Source: Burkholderiaceae bacterium (GTDB lineage: Bacteria; Pseudomonadota; Gammaproteobacteria; Burkholderiales; Burkholderiaceae_A). From it: 64,000 nt of DNA. Made by a program: the position numbers and the translations under genes. Shown piece by piece: positions 29,578-36,678 of this stretch. The notes below the pieces were generated by a model, which did not search any database, was not told the origin of the DNA, and worked only from the letters and a program-made list of their open reading frames with translations. Where the stretch lies: positions 1-64,000 of the forward strand of contig JAGYKN010000004.1 of assembly GCA_018401615.1 (NCBI GenBank), given 5' to 3'. The stretch's first letter is position 1, and each line of letters starts with the position of its first letter.

Positions 29578-29946
29578 ATGTTGAGGTCCCTCGCAATGGT
29601 GATGCGCCGCCGCCTGGTGTCGGCCCTGGTCTACTCCATTGAGGGATTTGGTGCCGCCTGGAACTCAGAGGAGGCCATCAAGGTTGAAATGCTGCTGCTT
29701 CCGCTGCTGGTGGGCCTATCCCTCTACCTTGAGCCTGAGGGGCTGGCCCGTGCCATGCTCATCGGTGTGCTGCTGATGGTGGTCGTGGTCGAGCTTCTCA
29801 ACACGGCCATCGAAAAGACAATTGACCGCATCTCCACTGAACACAACCCCCTCTCAAAGAAGGTCAAAGACATGGGCAGCGCGGCTGTTCTGGGGGCCAT
29901 CATCAATGCGGTGATGGTCTGGACGCTGGTGCTGACCCGCCACTAG
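29578..29946 (+). CDS. dgkA: Diacylglycerol kinase (prokaryotic DagK type)
   Basis: 122 residues from ATG 29578; an upstream in-frame ATG at 29545 lies in promoter sequence. After a basic start, GFGAAWNSEEAIKVEM and the signature VELLNTAIEKTIDRI, then KKVKDMGSAAVL match DagK, with three membrane helices. It phosphorylates diacylglycerol to phosphatidate in the inner membrane. Diacylglycerol released by the divergent PlcP is an obvious substrate here, so the enzyme could limit or reverse remodelling. The -10-like TACACT ends seven bases before the ATG and no ribosome site is seen. Confidence 0.92.
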   Translation: MLRSLAMVMRRRLVSALVYSIEGFGAAWNSEEAIKVEMLLLPLLVGLSLYLEPEGLARAMLIGVLLMVVVVELLNTAIEKTIDRISTEHNPLSKKVKDMGSAAVLGAIINAVMVWTLVLTRH

Positions 29947-29947
29947 C

Positions 29948-29981
29948 CTGTTGCGCAGCTGTCATCTTCGCCCGCTAACAT
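29948..29981 (+). promoter_or_regulatory. Pho box and -10 of ppk2
   Basis: CTGTTGC at 29948-29954 and CTGTCAT at 29959-29965, spaced 11 bp, begin just after the dgkA stop codon. A -10-like TAACAT at 29976-29981 follows ten bases after the box. The second half-site is perfect, the first matches at five of seven. Confidence 0.7.
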
Positions 29982-29989
29982 ACCCATCT

Positions 29990-30916
29990 ATGTCAAGACT
30001 CTCGGACCCAGAACGCCAAGACCTAATCGATAGCTACGACGAGGAGCTCGAGATGGAACTCGATGACGACCTCATTTCAGAATTCCTCATGGAGGAGGGG
30101 CAGACTCCCTCAGTTGGCAACTCAGCCAGCACCCTAGACGGTGCTGTCGACCGGCGGACCTACTTCAGGGAGCTCTTTCGCCTCCAGGGAGAACTCGTCA
30201 AGCTCCAGGATTGGGTCGTTCACAAGGGCCTCAAGCTGGTGGTGATCTTTGAGGGTCGAGATGCCGCGGGAAAGGGTGGCGCCATAAAGAGAATTGCCCA
30301 GCGACTCAACCCTCGGGTCTGCCGGGTTGCTGCCTTGCCTGCCCCCAACGCACGCGAGAAGACACAGTGGTATTTCCAGCGATATGCATCTCACCTTCCC
30401 GCGGCAGGTGAGATCGTCTTCTTTGACCGCAGCTGGTACAACCGCGCCGGGGTTGAGCGTGTCATGGGGTTCTGCACTGATGAAGAGTTGGAGGAGTTCT
30501 ACCGCAGCGTTCCGGAGTTTGAAAAGATGCTGGTCCGCTCGGGCATCCTGCTCGTCAAATATTGGTTCTCGATCAGTGACGAAGAACAGAATGCACGGTT
30601 TAACATGCGCATCCGAGACCCCCTCAAGCAGTGGAAGCTCTCGCCCATGGACCTGGAATCACGAGTGCGGTGGGAGGCCTACACCAAGGCGAAAGAGGCC
30701 ATGCTCGAGCGCACTCATATTGCTGAGGCACCATGGTGGGTGGTGGAAGGAAATGACAAGAAGCGGGCCCGCCTCAACTGCATGGCCCATCTCCTCACCC
30801 AGATCGACTACGCAGAGGTGCCCCATCCGGAGGTCGTGCTGCCGAGCCGCATCCACAATCCAGACTATCTGCGGGTGCCAACCCCCAAGGAGATGTTCGT
30901 TCCCAATCGCTACTAG
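29990..30916 (+). CDS. ppk2: Polyphosphate kinase 2
   Basis: 308 residues from ATG 29990 (MSRLSDPERQDL). Walker A is EGRDAAGKGGAIKRI, and the aspartate/arginine motif is FFDRSWYNRAGVERVMGFC. The lid segment (FNMRIRDPLKQWKLSPMD) and the end MFVPNRY are typical of one-domain PPK2. The enzyme moves phosphate between polyphosphate and nucleotides, often favouring NTP formation from polyphosphate. The Pho box upstream suggests use of polyphosphate in phosphate starvation. There is no Shine-Dalgarno and the predicted 5' end is close to the ATG. The acidic N-terminal 40 residues are not part of the kinase core. Confidence 0.93.
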   Translation: MSRLSDPERQDLIDSYDEELEMELDDDLISEFLMEEGQTPSVGNSASTLDGAVDRRTYFRELFRLQGELVKLQDWVVHKGLKLVVIFEGRDAAGKGGAIKRIAQRLNPRVCRVAALPAPNAREKTQWYFQRYASHLPAAGEIVFFDRSWYNRAGVERVMGFCTDEELEEFYRSVPEFEKMLVRSGILLVKYWFSISDEEQNARFNMRIRDPLKQWKLSPMDLESRVRWEAYTKAKEAMLERTHIAEAPWWVVEGNDKKRARLNCMAHLLTQIDYAEVPHPEVVLPSRIHNPDYLRVPTPKEMFVPNRY

Positions 30917-30935
30917 GACCCCTGATCTTGAAGGC

Positions 30936-31751
30936 TCAGGCCTCTGACCCCAAGAGTCCAAAGTGTCTTGCATATCGCGGGGTCATCTCTGCGAGTCGCA
31001 AGACCATGAGAAAGTCTGCGGTGTTGAAATCCAGATCCCAGCTGGGCTCCCCGCATACCTTTGCGCCCACCCGAATGTAGCCCTTGATCAGCGGGGGCTC
31101 CTGGGCGGTGTCGGCGGCCTCAATTTGCTCCATTGGCAGCCGGTGCATGGGCACCACGCCGTACTCCTCAGATGTGCTGCCCCTGGACGCAAGGGCGCTC
31201 CAGATGGCCTTGGCATTTCGGCCTCCGTCTCGCATGCTCACGCTGGCGCATCCCATCAAATGCTCATAGCCATGGAACAACATGTAGCGGGAAATCCCGG
31301 ACCACAGCATCATGATCACTGCGCCGTTGCGATGATCTGGGTGCACGCAGGAGCGGCCAAGCTCCACAAGGCTATTGCGCAGGGGATCCAGGGCCGAGAG
31401 TGAGAACTCGGACTCGCTGTAATAGCCACCGAGCCTTGCGGCCTGGGATGGGCCGAGGATCCGATACGTTCCCACAATCTCGTGGGTCCGCTGGTCCCTC
31501 ACCATGAGGTGATCGCAGTGAGGATCAAAGTCATCTGCATCGAGTCCAGCCTCTGGTGATGAGAAGGCTGCGCCGTACTCTTCCTTAAAGACCCAGTAAC
31601 GAAGACGCTGGGCCTCTCGAAGGTCCTCGCCGGTCTGGGCCAGTGTCACGATGTAGCGGTCGTCTGACATCTCTGTTGCCGCAGCAGCCTTCATCAGCGG
31701 CCTGCAGACCATCGGTTGACTCAGCAGAGACTGGCGGACCGGGGCGTTCAC
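30936..31751 (-). CDS. olsB: OlsB-like N-acyltransferase (ornithine lipid synthesis)
   Basis: 271 residues from GTG 31751, which has GAAAG at a suitable distance; ATG 31670 (MSDDRYIVTLAQ) is an alternative. The GNAT fold shows AQRLRYWVFKEEYGA, then DADDFDPHCDHLMVRD, then IVGTYRIL, then YYSESEFSLSAL and LVELGRSCVHPDHRNG, the pattern of OlsB and related hemolysin-like acyltransferases. OlsB attaches a 3-hydroxyacyl chain to ornithine, the first step to phosphate-free ornithine lipid. The second enzyme, OlsA, is not in the window. The composite Pho element upstream, shared with plcP, strongly supports a lipid-remodelling role. Confidence 0.78.
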   Translation of the reverse strand: MNAPVRQSLLSQPMVCRPLMKAAAATEMSDDRYIVTLAQTGEDLREAQRLRYWVFKEEYGAAFSSPEAGLDADDFDPHCDHLMVRDQRTHEIVGTYRILGPSQAARLGGYYSESEFSLSALDPLRNSLVELGRSCVHPDHRNGAVIMMLWSGISRYMLFHGYEHLMGCASVSMRDGGRNAKAIWSALASRGSTSEEYGVVPMHRLPMEQIEAADTAQEPPLIKGYIRVGAKVCGEPSWDLDFNTADFLMVLRLAEMTPRYARHFGLLGSEA

Positions 31752-31794
31752 GGGGCTTTCTTCATGACCATGGCAGTCATGCTGCCCATCAGAG

Positions 31795-31834
31795 ATGACA
31801 GAGCGGTTTCGAGAAGATGAAGAATCCGTGACAG
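31795..31834 (-). promoter_or_regulatory. Composite four-part Pho element upstream of the OlsB-like gene
   Basis: On the minus strand the order is CTGTCAC, TCTTCAT, TCGAAAC, CTGTCAT, each 11 bp after the last. The inner 7-mers equal those upstream of plcP, and 26 of the 28 half-site bases agree between the two. A -10-like CAGCAT (31779-31784) starts ten bases after the last half-site, leaving a leader of roughly 20 bases with GAAAG before GTG 31751. Confidence 0.78.
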
Positions 31835-31872
31835 TGCGCCGCGCAGGCGGGCTTGGTATACTTTGGTTCTCT

Positions 31873-31949
31873 CGGGGTGTAGCGCAGCCTGGTAGCGCAT
31901 CTGCTTTGGGAGCAGAGGGTCGGGAGTTCGAATCTCTCCACCCCGACCA
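31873..31949 (+). tRNA. tRNA-Pro (anticodon TGG)
   Basis: A full 77-nt cloverleaf with CCA encoded. Acceptor CGGGGTG pairs with CACCCCG, D stem GCGC with GCGC, anticodon stem TCTGC with GCAGA around TTTGGGA, and T stem GGGAG with CTCTC around TTCGAAT. The anticodon at positions 34-36 is TGG. Confidence 0.97.
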
Positions 31950-31962
31950 CAGACACAAGGCT

Positions 31963-32097
31963 GTGATACCGTGGGATCAGTTGGGAGCAAAGCCTTCTAA
32001 GCTGTAGGTCGGGGGTTCATCCCTCCCGGCAGGCCAGCCTTCCAGGGGCGCCTTGCAACCGGTGGCTGTGAGGGTTCAATTCCCTCCCGGCAGGCCA
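31963..32097 (+). pseudogene. Two decayed tRNA pieces between tRNA-Pro and tRNA-His
   Basis: Two segments end in the same 17 bases (TCCCTCCCGGCAGGCCA at 32020-32036 and 32081-32097, 61 bases apart). The first keeps a tRNA-Arg(TCT)-like anticodon loop (CTTCTAA), GATCAGTTGG as a damaged D arm and a T loop shortened to TTCAT. The second has an intact T arm (GAGGG, TTCAATT, CCCTC) but no convincing D or anticodon arm. Neither has a 5' acceptor strand able to pair with CCGGCAG. They look like remnants of tandem tRNA genes. Confidence 0.55.
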
Positions 32098-32102
32098 TAC
32101 GT

Positions 32103-32179
32103 GGTGACCGTAGCTCAGTTGGTAGAGTCCCAGATTGTGATTCTGGTCGTCGTGGGTTCGAGTCCCATCGGTCACCCCA
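32103..32179 (+). tRNA. tRNA-His (anticodon GTG)
   Basis: A complete 77-nt tRNA including the extra 5' G (G-1) paired with C73 and an encoded CCA. Acceptor GTGACCG pairs with CGGTCAC, D stem GCTC with GAGT, anticodon loop TTGTGAT carries GTG, and T stem GTGGG with CCCAT surrounds TTCGAGT. Confidence 0.97.
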
Positions 32180-32191
32180 TCCCCCTGCAGC

Positions 32192-32605
32192 TTAGGCACT
32201 CGGAACGAATTCCTCGTCGCCCTGTTGCCTGCGCTCAAACTTCAGAAACTGGTAATAGCCGCAAGTCCTGCCCTCCGGGAAGGCTCGACAGACCGCTGGC
32301 CTGGCCTGGTAGACGGTGCAGCGCCTGGTGTCTTGGTCGAGGAACTGGCAGGTTGAGGTGTAGATGTGGTCTTGTCGATGCCGAAGGACCCGCTCATCGA
32401 TGCTCTCGGTCTCAGAGGCCCAACGGTAACGATGGGTGAATCGTTTCTTGGCCTCTTCATCAGAGACGCCGAAGTGTTTGGCAAGCCTTGAGATGTCTTT
32501 TGCAGTGATGACGATGCGCGGATAGCTGCAGCAGTAGCCGGGGCATTTCGCACAGTCATACTTTACGGCCTGCTTCTTACCCTCGGTGCCTTTGCTCACG
32601 TCCAT
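32192..32605 (-). CDS. YkgJ-family cysteine-cluster protein
   Basis: 137 residues. The cysteine cluster [16 protein letters not shown] near the N-terminus and the later [25 protein letters not shown] define the YkgJ (putative zinc- or iron-binding) family. The biochemical role is unknown in the family. An AAAGGAG ribosome site precedes the ATG at 32605. Its promoter overlaps that of divergent rpiA in a space of 31 bases. Confidence 0.85.
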   Translation of the reverse strand: MDVSKGTEGKKQAVKYDCAKCPGYCCSYPRIVITAKDISRLAKHFGVSDEEAKKRFTHRYRWASETESIDERVLRHRQDHIYTSTCQFLDQDTRRCTVYQARPAVCRAFPEGRTCGYYQFLKFERRQQGDEEFVPSA

Positions 32606-32636
32606 GCTCCTTTAGCCGAAATTGTATAGTGATGCG

Positions 32637-33317
32637 ATGACAACAGACACAACCGAGGTACTCAAGCGTCGCGTGGCGCAGGCCGCAGTCGATGCCCTGC
32701 CGGATGGCCCCCTGATGTTGGGCATTGGCACTGGGTCGACCATGGATCTCTTCATCGATGCCCTGGCCGCATCTGGCCGAGACATCACTGCAACGGTGGC
32801 AAGCTCCAGGCGCAGCGCTGAACGATTAAGGTCGCATGGCATACGGGTCATCGCACTCGAGGCGCTCACCCAACCCCTGGCCCTCTACATCGACGGCGCA
32901 GACGAGATCGAACCTGGAATGGCCATGATCAAGGGGGGCGGCGCTGCACTGACGCAGGAAAAGATTGTTGCCAGCGCTGCCCGGGCCTTCATCTGTATTG
33001 TTGATGGGTCCAAACAGGTGGCAACACTTGGGGCATTTCCCCTTCCCATTGAGGTCATTGACAGCGCCATTCGGCCTGTCTCATGGGCCATTGAGGCGCT
33101 CGGGGGCAGGCCGGTGCTGCGGGAGGGTGTCTTAACTGACAACGGCCACCCGCTCTTGGATGTCCATGGCCTGCAGATCGATGACCCCCTGGCCTGGGAG
33201 GATCGGCTCAATGCCTTGCCCGGTGTGATCACAAACGGCATCTTTGCCCGTCAGTCAGCCACGGTCGCCCTGGTGGGTCGACCAGAGGGCGTTGAGCGAC
33301 TCGAACGCCCCACTTAA
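32637..33317 (+). CDS. rpiA: Ribose-5-phosphate isomerase A
   Basis: 226 residues from ATG 32637 (MTTDTTEVLKRRVAQAAVDA). Conserved segments are LGIGTGSTMDLFIDAL, ALYIDGADEIEPGMAMIKGGGAALTQEKIVA and NGIFARQSATVALVG. It interconverts ribose-5-phosphate and ribulose-5-phosphate in the pentose phosphate pathway. A TATAGT at 32625-32630 ends seven bases before the ATG with no ribosome site, so the mRNA is probably leaderless; the TTG start at 32622 lies inside this promoter and is rejected. Confidence 0.96.
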   Translation: MTTDTTEVLKRRVAQAAVDALPDGPLMLGIGTGSTMDLFIDALAASGRDITATVASSRRSAERLRSHGIRVIALEALTQPLALYIDGADEIEPGMAMIKGGGAALTQEKIVASAARAFICIVDGSKQVATLGAFPLPIEVIDSAIRPVSWAIEALGGRPVLREGVLTDNGHPLLDVHGLQIDDPLAWEDRLNALPGVITNGIFARQSATVALVGRPEGVERLERPT

Positions 33318-33338
33318 TGCCCACGGCCTGAGCACGAT

Positions 33339-33356
33339 CTGACATCTAACTGTCAC
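33339..33356 (+). promoter_or_regulatory. Pho box of phoU
   Basis: CTGACAT at 33339-33345 and CTGTCAC at 33350-33356 form a two-half-site box with 11-bp spacing. A good -10 ten bases later is not evident; TTGTAT at 33375-33380 is the nearest hexamer. phoU starts at 33419 after AAGGAC. Confidence 0.7.
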
Positions 33357-33418
33357 ATACCGAAACGCCTGACGTTGTATCCTCCGAAGAGCGAACACTC
33401 ACCCTAAGGACGCGTCAG

Positions 33419-34096
33419 ATGAACAAGCAGCACATCCTTCAGCAATTCGACAATGAGCTCGGCGACATTCGCGGCAAACTCCTCCAGATGGGTGGCATGG
33501 TCGAGGACATGATGAAGGCTGCCATCGACGGATTTTCCACAGGCAACACGGCCCAGCTCAACGAGGTCCTCGAGCAGGAACGTCAGGTCAACGCCTTTGA
33601 GATCGAAATAGATGACCTCTGCAACCACGTCATTGCCAAACGACAGCCCATTGCCACAGACCTTCGGTTTCTGGTGGCATCCCTCAAGCTGATCCGTGAT
33701 CTCGAGCGGGCTGGCGATGAGGCGGAAAAGATGGCCCGCAGCGCCATCCGCTTTCACGAGGCTGGCCCGGGCTCAGCCCATCGTCTCGATTTCGCGCCCA
33801 TGGCCGCCCATGTGACCTCGATGCTGCACAAGGCACTCGATGCCTATGCCCGCGAGGATGCGGAAGTCTTAATTGAGATTGTTCGGGAGGACAAGATCGT
33901 TGACGAGCATTTCCGCAACACCATCCGGCTTCTGATCTCTTATGTGCTTGAAGACGCCCGTACTATCTCTCGCTCCATTGACATGCTCTTTTTCGCCAAG
34001 GCCATGGAGCGTATTGGTGACCACTCCAAAAACATGGCTGAGCACGTGGTCTACATGGTCAAGGGCCGCGACATGCGGCACATGCCAGTCGATTAG
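33419..34096 (+). CDS. phoU: Phosphate signalling protein PhoU
   Basis: 225 residues, all-helical, with the two PhoU repeats: [22 protein letters not shown] in the first and [19 protein letters not shown] in the second. Metal-binding-type motifs [17 protein letters not shown] and DRAGDEAE-like [13 protein letters not shown] are visible. PhoU links Pst activity to the PhoR kinase and represses the Pho regulon when phosphate is plentiful. It has its own Pho box and is separated from pstB by the lipid and tRNA genes. phoB and phoR are not in the window. Confidence 0.96.
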   Translation: MNKQHILQQFDNELGDIRGKLLQMGGMVEDMMKAAIDGFSTGNTAQLNEVLEQERQVNAFEIEIDDLCNHVIAKRQPIATDLRFLVASLKLIRDLERAGDEAEKMARSAIRFHEAGPGSAHRLDFAPMAAHVTSMLHKALDAYAREDAEVLIEIVREDKIVDEHFRNTIRLLISYVLEDARTISRSIDMLFFAKAMERIGDHSKNMAEHVVYMVKGRDMRHMPVD

Positions 34097-34374
34097 GCTG
34101 GTGGTGGGGGCGGAGGGGTGTAGCCGGCAGCAGCGTCAGCACCATCCCCAAAGAAATGTGCCTCCATCTGTTGTTGCAGGTACTTTCGGGCGCGAACATC
34201 CGAGAGATTGAGTCGATTCTCATTGACGAGCATTGTCTGATGCTTGAGCCAGTCGGCCCATGCTGGTTTTGACACACTCTCAAAGATTCGCCTGCCGAGA
34301 TCGCCTGGCGCCGGCGGAAAATCGAGGCCCTCGGCTTCTTGGTTGAGCTTGACGCACTGAATTCTTCTTGTCAT
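34093..34374 (-). CDS. yggX: Fe(II)-trafficking / oxidative damage protection protein YggX
   Basis: 93 residues: [21 protein letters not shown] with the conserved cysteine, [38 protein letters not shown] and MEAHFFGDG. The protein helps protect iron-sulfur clusters. It ends in a run of prolines. On the minus strand CATACT (34381-34386) ends seven bases before the ATG, without a Shine-Dalgarno. Its stop overlaps the phoU stop region by four bases. Confidence 0.95.
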   Translation of the reverse strand: MTRRIQCVKLNQEAEGLDFPPAPGDLGRRIFESVSKPAWADWLKHQTMLVNENRLNLSDVRARKYLQQQMEAHFFGDGADAAAGYTPPPPPPA

Positions 34375-34590
34375 GGCCGCAGTATGCCACGGTTAAATGC
34401 GTCAAAGGGCAGTGAATTGTCGGGTCTGCGGCGGTTTGGGCCACTCGCGATTCTCCTTAAGACGCTGATTTATATAGATTTTAATAAATTTTCACTCAAG
34501 GGCTTGCTTTTTGTGCAACGCACCATTAACCTTTTGACCATGCAGTCGTAAAACATCATCACTCCACCCTCTTAACTCGAAAGGTCTTTA

Positions 34591-35160
34591 ATGAACAACG
34601 TGTCCCCCGAGCAGATGCTCAACACAATCAAGCAGTCCCAAGTCGCCATGGTCGAAATGGCAGCCCGCTCCATCGAGTGCATGGAAAAGCACCTCGAGCT
34701 CAACCTGAAGGCTGCAAAAGCCAACCTGGCAGACGCCACGGAAGCGTCGAGCCAACTCATGGGTGTGAAGGATCTCCCGGAGCTCTATTTGGTGGCCCAG
34801 ACCGTTGGCCAACCTGCAGTCGGAAAGGCCGCATCCTACAACCGCAACATCTACAACATCAATGCAGAGGCAGCCACTGAGTTTGCAAAGCTGGTGGAGT
34901 CCCGTATTGAAGAAGCCAACAAGGCCATGGCCTCCTCGGTCAATGAGTTGAGCCGAAATGCGCCTGCCGGAACCGAGGGCATGGTTGCCATGATGAAGTC
35001 AGCCTTTGCCGCCTCCAACTCCGCCTTCGACGCCATCAACAAAGCCACCAGGCAGGTCGTTGAAATGGTGGAGACCAATGTTGAGGCAGCATCCAAGGCC
35101 AGCGAGGCGGCTGTCTCAGGTGTCTCCCCAAAGAAAGCGTCGCGCCGCGCTGCTGAATAG
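34591..35160 (+). CDS. phaP: Phasin family protein
   Basis: 189 residues. The N-terminal phasin core includes SPEQMLNTIKQSQVAMVEMA, LELNLKAAKANLADATEAS and the amphipathic segment that follows; the C-terminus is alanine- and serine-rich with KKASRRAAE. Phasins coat polyhydroxyalkanoate granules, so the cell probably stores PHA, though no synthase is in the window. Upstream lies an AT-rich stretch (about 34460-34500) and TGCAACGCA at 34514-34522, which has the TGC-N3-GCA form known for PhaR-type sites. A strong terminator follows. Confidence 0.88.
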   Translation: MNNVSPEQMLNTIKQSQVAMVEMAARSIECMEKHLELNLKAAKANLADATEASSQLMGVKDLPELYLVAQTVGQPAVGKAASYNRNIYNINAEAATEFAKLVESRIEEANKAMASSVNELSRNAPAGTEGMVAMMKSAFAASNSAFDAINKATRQVVEMVETNVEAASKASEAAVSGVSPKKASRRAAE

Positions 35161-35178
35161 GTCTTTAGGAGTTCCCAC

Positions 35179-35205
35179 AAAAGCCCTCGTCAGAGGGCTT
35201 TTTTT
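35179..35205 (+). terminator. Rho-independent terminator of the phasin gene
   Basis: AAGCCCTC (35181-35188) and GAGGGCTT (35193-35200) form an eight-base perfect stem with loop GTCA, followed by a run of T to 35205. It lies 20 bases after the phasin stop codon. Confidence 0.92.
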
Positions 35206-35270
35206 CGCCACAGACTTCTCTGGGTGGGGGGGAATCGAGGTCGGCTTGGCGGCTGAGGGTGCGGCCTCGA

Positions 35271-35840
35271 TCAGGCTGCCCGCAGGCGGGGCGCCAGACC
35301 ACTGGCAATCTCTTTGTAGCGGTCGGCGGCGCAACTCGCTGCAAAGGCGTGCGGCTTGACCCTGGGGGAGAGGTTACAGACGCCTCGGATGTAGCCAACT
35401 GCCTGCTGTATCACGCAGCTCGACCCCGCAGCTGGATCTGGATTGATGTCGAGGTGGACCTCCACCTCTCGCTCCGCAATGGAATGCGACAGGCGCAGGT
35501 AGAGGTCTGCTACCTTATAGACTTCATTCATGAGACGCAGGTGTGGTCGATCGGCTCGCTGGTCAAAATCGCGTTCGCGGGAGGTCTCCCCGAAGAGTTT
35601 GCAGCCCCGATTGCCATCGATGTGCACCACGATCACCAGCGTGTAGTCGGCATGCCAGACCTGAGACTCCAAGAGCCTGCACGAGTCGGCTCCAATATAA
35701 ATTTTGGTGGCGGGCGACTGCGCTGCAATAAATCGGGCCACCGCAGGGATGTCGAGTTCGGATGGGGAGTGCATGTGGGTGTTCACAGCCTGTAGGAGAC
35801 CATGCGAGTGAGGATCATGCAAGTGCCACGTTTTTTCCAT
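35271..35840 (-). CDS. YkuK-like ribonuclease H-fold protein (DUF458)
   Basis: 189 residues. A conserved acidic start to an RNase H-like fold (ATKIYIGADSCRLL), then YTLVIVVHIDGNRGCKLFGE, RLMNEVYKVADLYLRL and VEVHLDINPDPAAGSS match the YkuK/DUF458 family, best known from Firmicutes. Function is unknown; the fold suggests nucleic acid binding or cleavage. The start MEKTWHLHD is the first ATG. No operon partners; the region upstream holds repeated TTGCAATG sequences. Confidence 0.75.
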   Translation of the reverse strand: MEKTWHLHDPHSHGLLQAVNTHMHSPSELDIPAVARFIAAQSPATKIYIGADSCRLLESQVWHADYTLVIVVHIDGNRGCKLFGETSRERDFDQRADRPHLRLMNEVYKVADLYLRLSHSIAEREVEVHLDINPDPAAGSSCVIQQAVGYIRGVCNLSPRVKPHAFAASCAADRYKEIASGLAPRLRAA

Positions 35841-35856
35841 GAATTTTTAATGAAGG

Positions 35857-35902
35857 TTGCAATGGTGCATTGCAAAACATCCGCGACTATGTTGCAATGC
35901 AA
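35857..35902. repeat. TTGCAATG palindromes upstream of the YkuK-like gene
   Basis: TTGCAATG at 35857-35864 and its exact inverse CATTGCAA at 35868-35875 form an 8-3-8 palindrome. A third copy, TTGCAATGCAA, stands at 35892-35902, 35 bases after the first. Two TGC-N3-GCA units are included, the form also seen before the phasin gene. A regulator binding site is a reasonable guess, PhaR being one candidate. Confidence 0.55.
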
Positions 35903-35951
35903 TTGTGGTCTCGGCCACATTGTTGTCTCCTTGCAGATCATTCTGCCTTGC

Positions 35952-35984
35952 AGCCCCAGCCCACTCGGCTGGGGCTCTTTTTTT
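35952..35984 (+). terminator. Rho-independent terminator upstream of the ABC exporter
   Basis: AGCCCCAGCC and GGCTGGGGCT form a perfect ten-base stem with loop CACTC, followed by CTTTTTTTT. No annotated plus-strand gene ends here, so it closes either a short untranslated RNA that begins in 35860-35940 or read-through from further upstream. Confidence 0.85.
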
Positions 35985-36006
35985 GCAACCTCAGGTGGTC
36001 CCCCGC

Positions 36007-36678
36007 GTGCCGCTCGCAATTGAACTAAACGGCCTGACCCTTCAATGGCCAGGGGCCAACAGACCCCTGCTGGCGATCTCAGACTGGTCGGTGGCGCCTG
36101 GCAGGTTGGTCTTTCTACAGGGTCCAAGCGGGTCTGGGAAGTCCACTCTGCTCTCCCTATTGGCCGGTGTTGAGCGCCCAAGCAGTGGCTCCTGTAGGGT
36201 CTTGGGGCATTCATTTCATGTCCTGACTGGGGTTCAGAGAGATCGGGTTCGAGCTGGCTCGATTGGGGTGATCTTTCAACAGTTCAATCTCTTGCCTTAT
36301 CTCTCCGCGATTGAGAATGTCTTGCTGCCCAGCCGCATCGCCAACCAGCCCCCTGCGCATGCGCCGCAGGAGTTGCTGCAGCGACTCGGTCTGGCACCGA
36401 CCCTCTGGGAGCAGGCGGCCAATCGTCTCTCCGTCGGGCAGCAGCAACGAGTCGCTGCAGCCAGGGCACTCATTCTTGGCCCCAGGCTGCTGCTCGCCGA
36501 TGAGCCCACCTCTGCACTCGATGCTGCCCATCAGCGGGCCTTCTTGCTTCTGGTCTTGGAGCTTGCTCAGTCAGCGGCCATCACCGTTCTCATGGTGAGT
36601 CATGACAGCCGCATGGCGGATTTCTTTGATGAGTCCTGGCGACTCACAGAGGCAGGCGGCTTAGAGGTGGCGGCGTGA
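36007..36678 (+). CDS. ABC transporter ATP-binding protein (LolD/MacB type)
   Basis: 223 residues from GTG 36007 (MPLAIELNGLTLQWP); the open frame extends upstream through the terminator and that part is rejected. Walker A is QGPSGSGKSTLLSLL, the Q-loop is VIFQQFNLLPYLSAIEN, the signature is LSVGQQQRVAAARAL, and Walker B is [13 protein letters not shown]. The signature has V in place of the usual G (LSGGQ), which may be tolerated. It pairs with the permease that overlaps its stop as GTGA. Substrate unknown. Confidence 0.9.
   Translation: MPLAIELNGLTLQWPGANRPLLAISDWSVAPGRLVFLQGPSGSGKSTLLSLLAGVERPSSGSCRVLGHSFHVLTGVQRDRVRAGSIGVIFQQFNLLPYLSAIENVLLPSRIANQPPAHAPQELLQRLGLAPTLWEQAANRLSVGQQQRVAAARALILGPRLLLADEPTSALDAAHQRAFLLLVLELAQSAAITVLMVSHDSRMADFFDESWRLTEAGGLEVAA

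Noticed and set aside
29477-29596. Longer plcP reading frame with ATG 29524 or further upstream
   Set aside because: These codons lie in the composite Pho element and the dgkA promoter; the encoded residues show no family similarity.
31748-31990. 80-residue minus-strand ORF over tRNA-Pro
   Set aside because: It reads the antisense of the tRNA; a shadow frame common at tRNA genes.
31950-32097. Functional tRNA-Arg(TCT) between tRNA-Pro and tRNA-His
   Set aside because: No 5' acceptor strand pairs with the 3' end, the D arm is damaged and the T loop is two bases short.
35857-36006. N-terminal extension of the ABC ATPase from ATG 35857
   Set aside because: It would run through a strong Rho-independent terminator and add no ABC-domain sequence; GTG 36007 is preferred.
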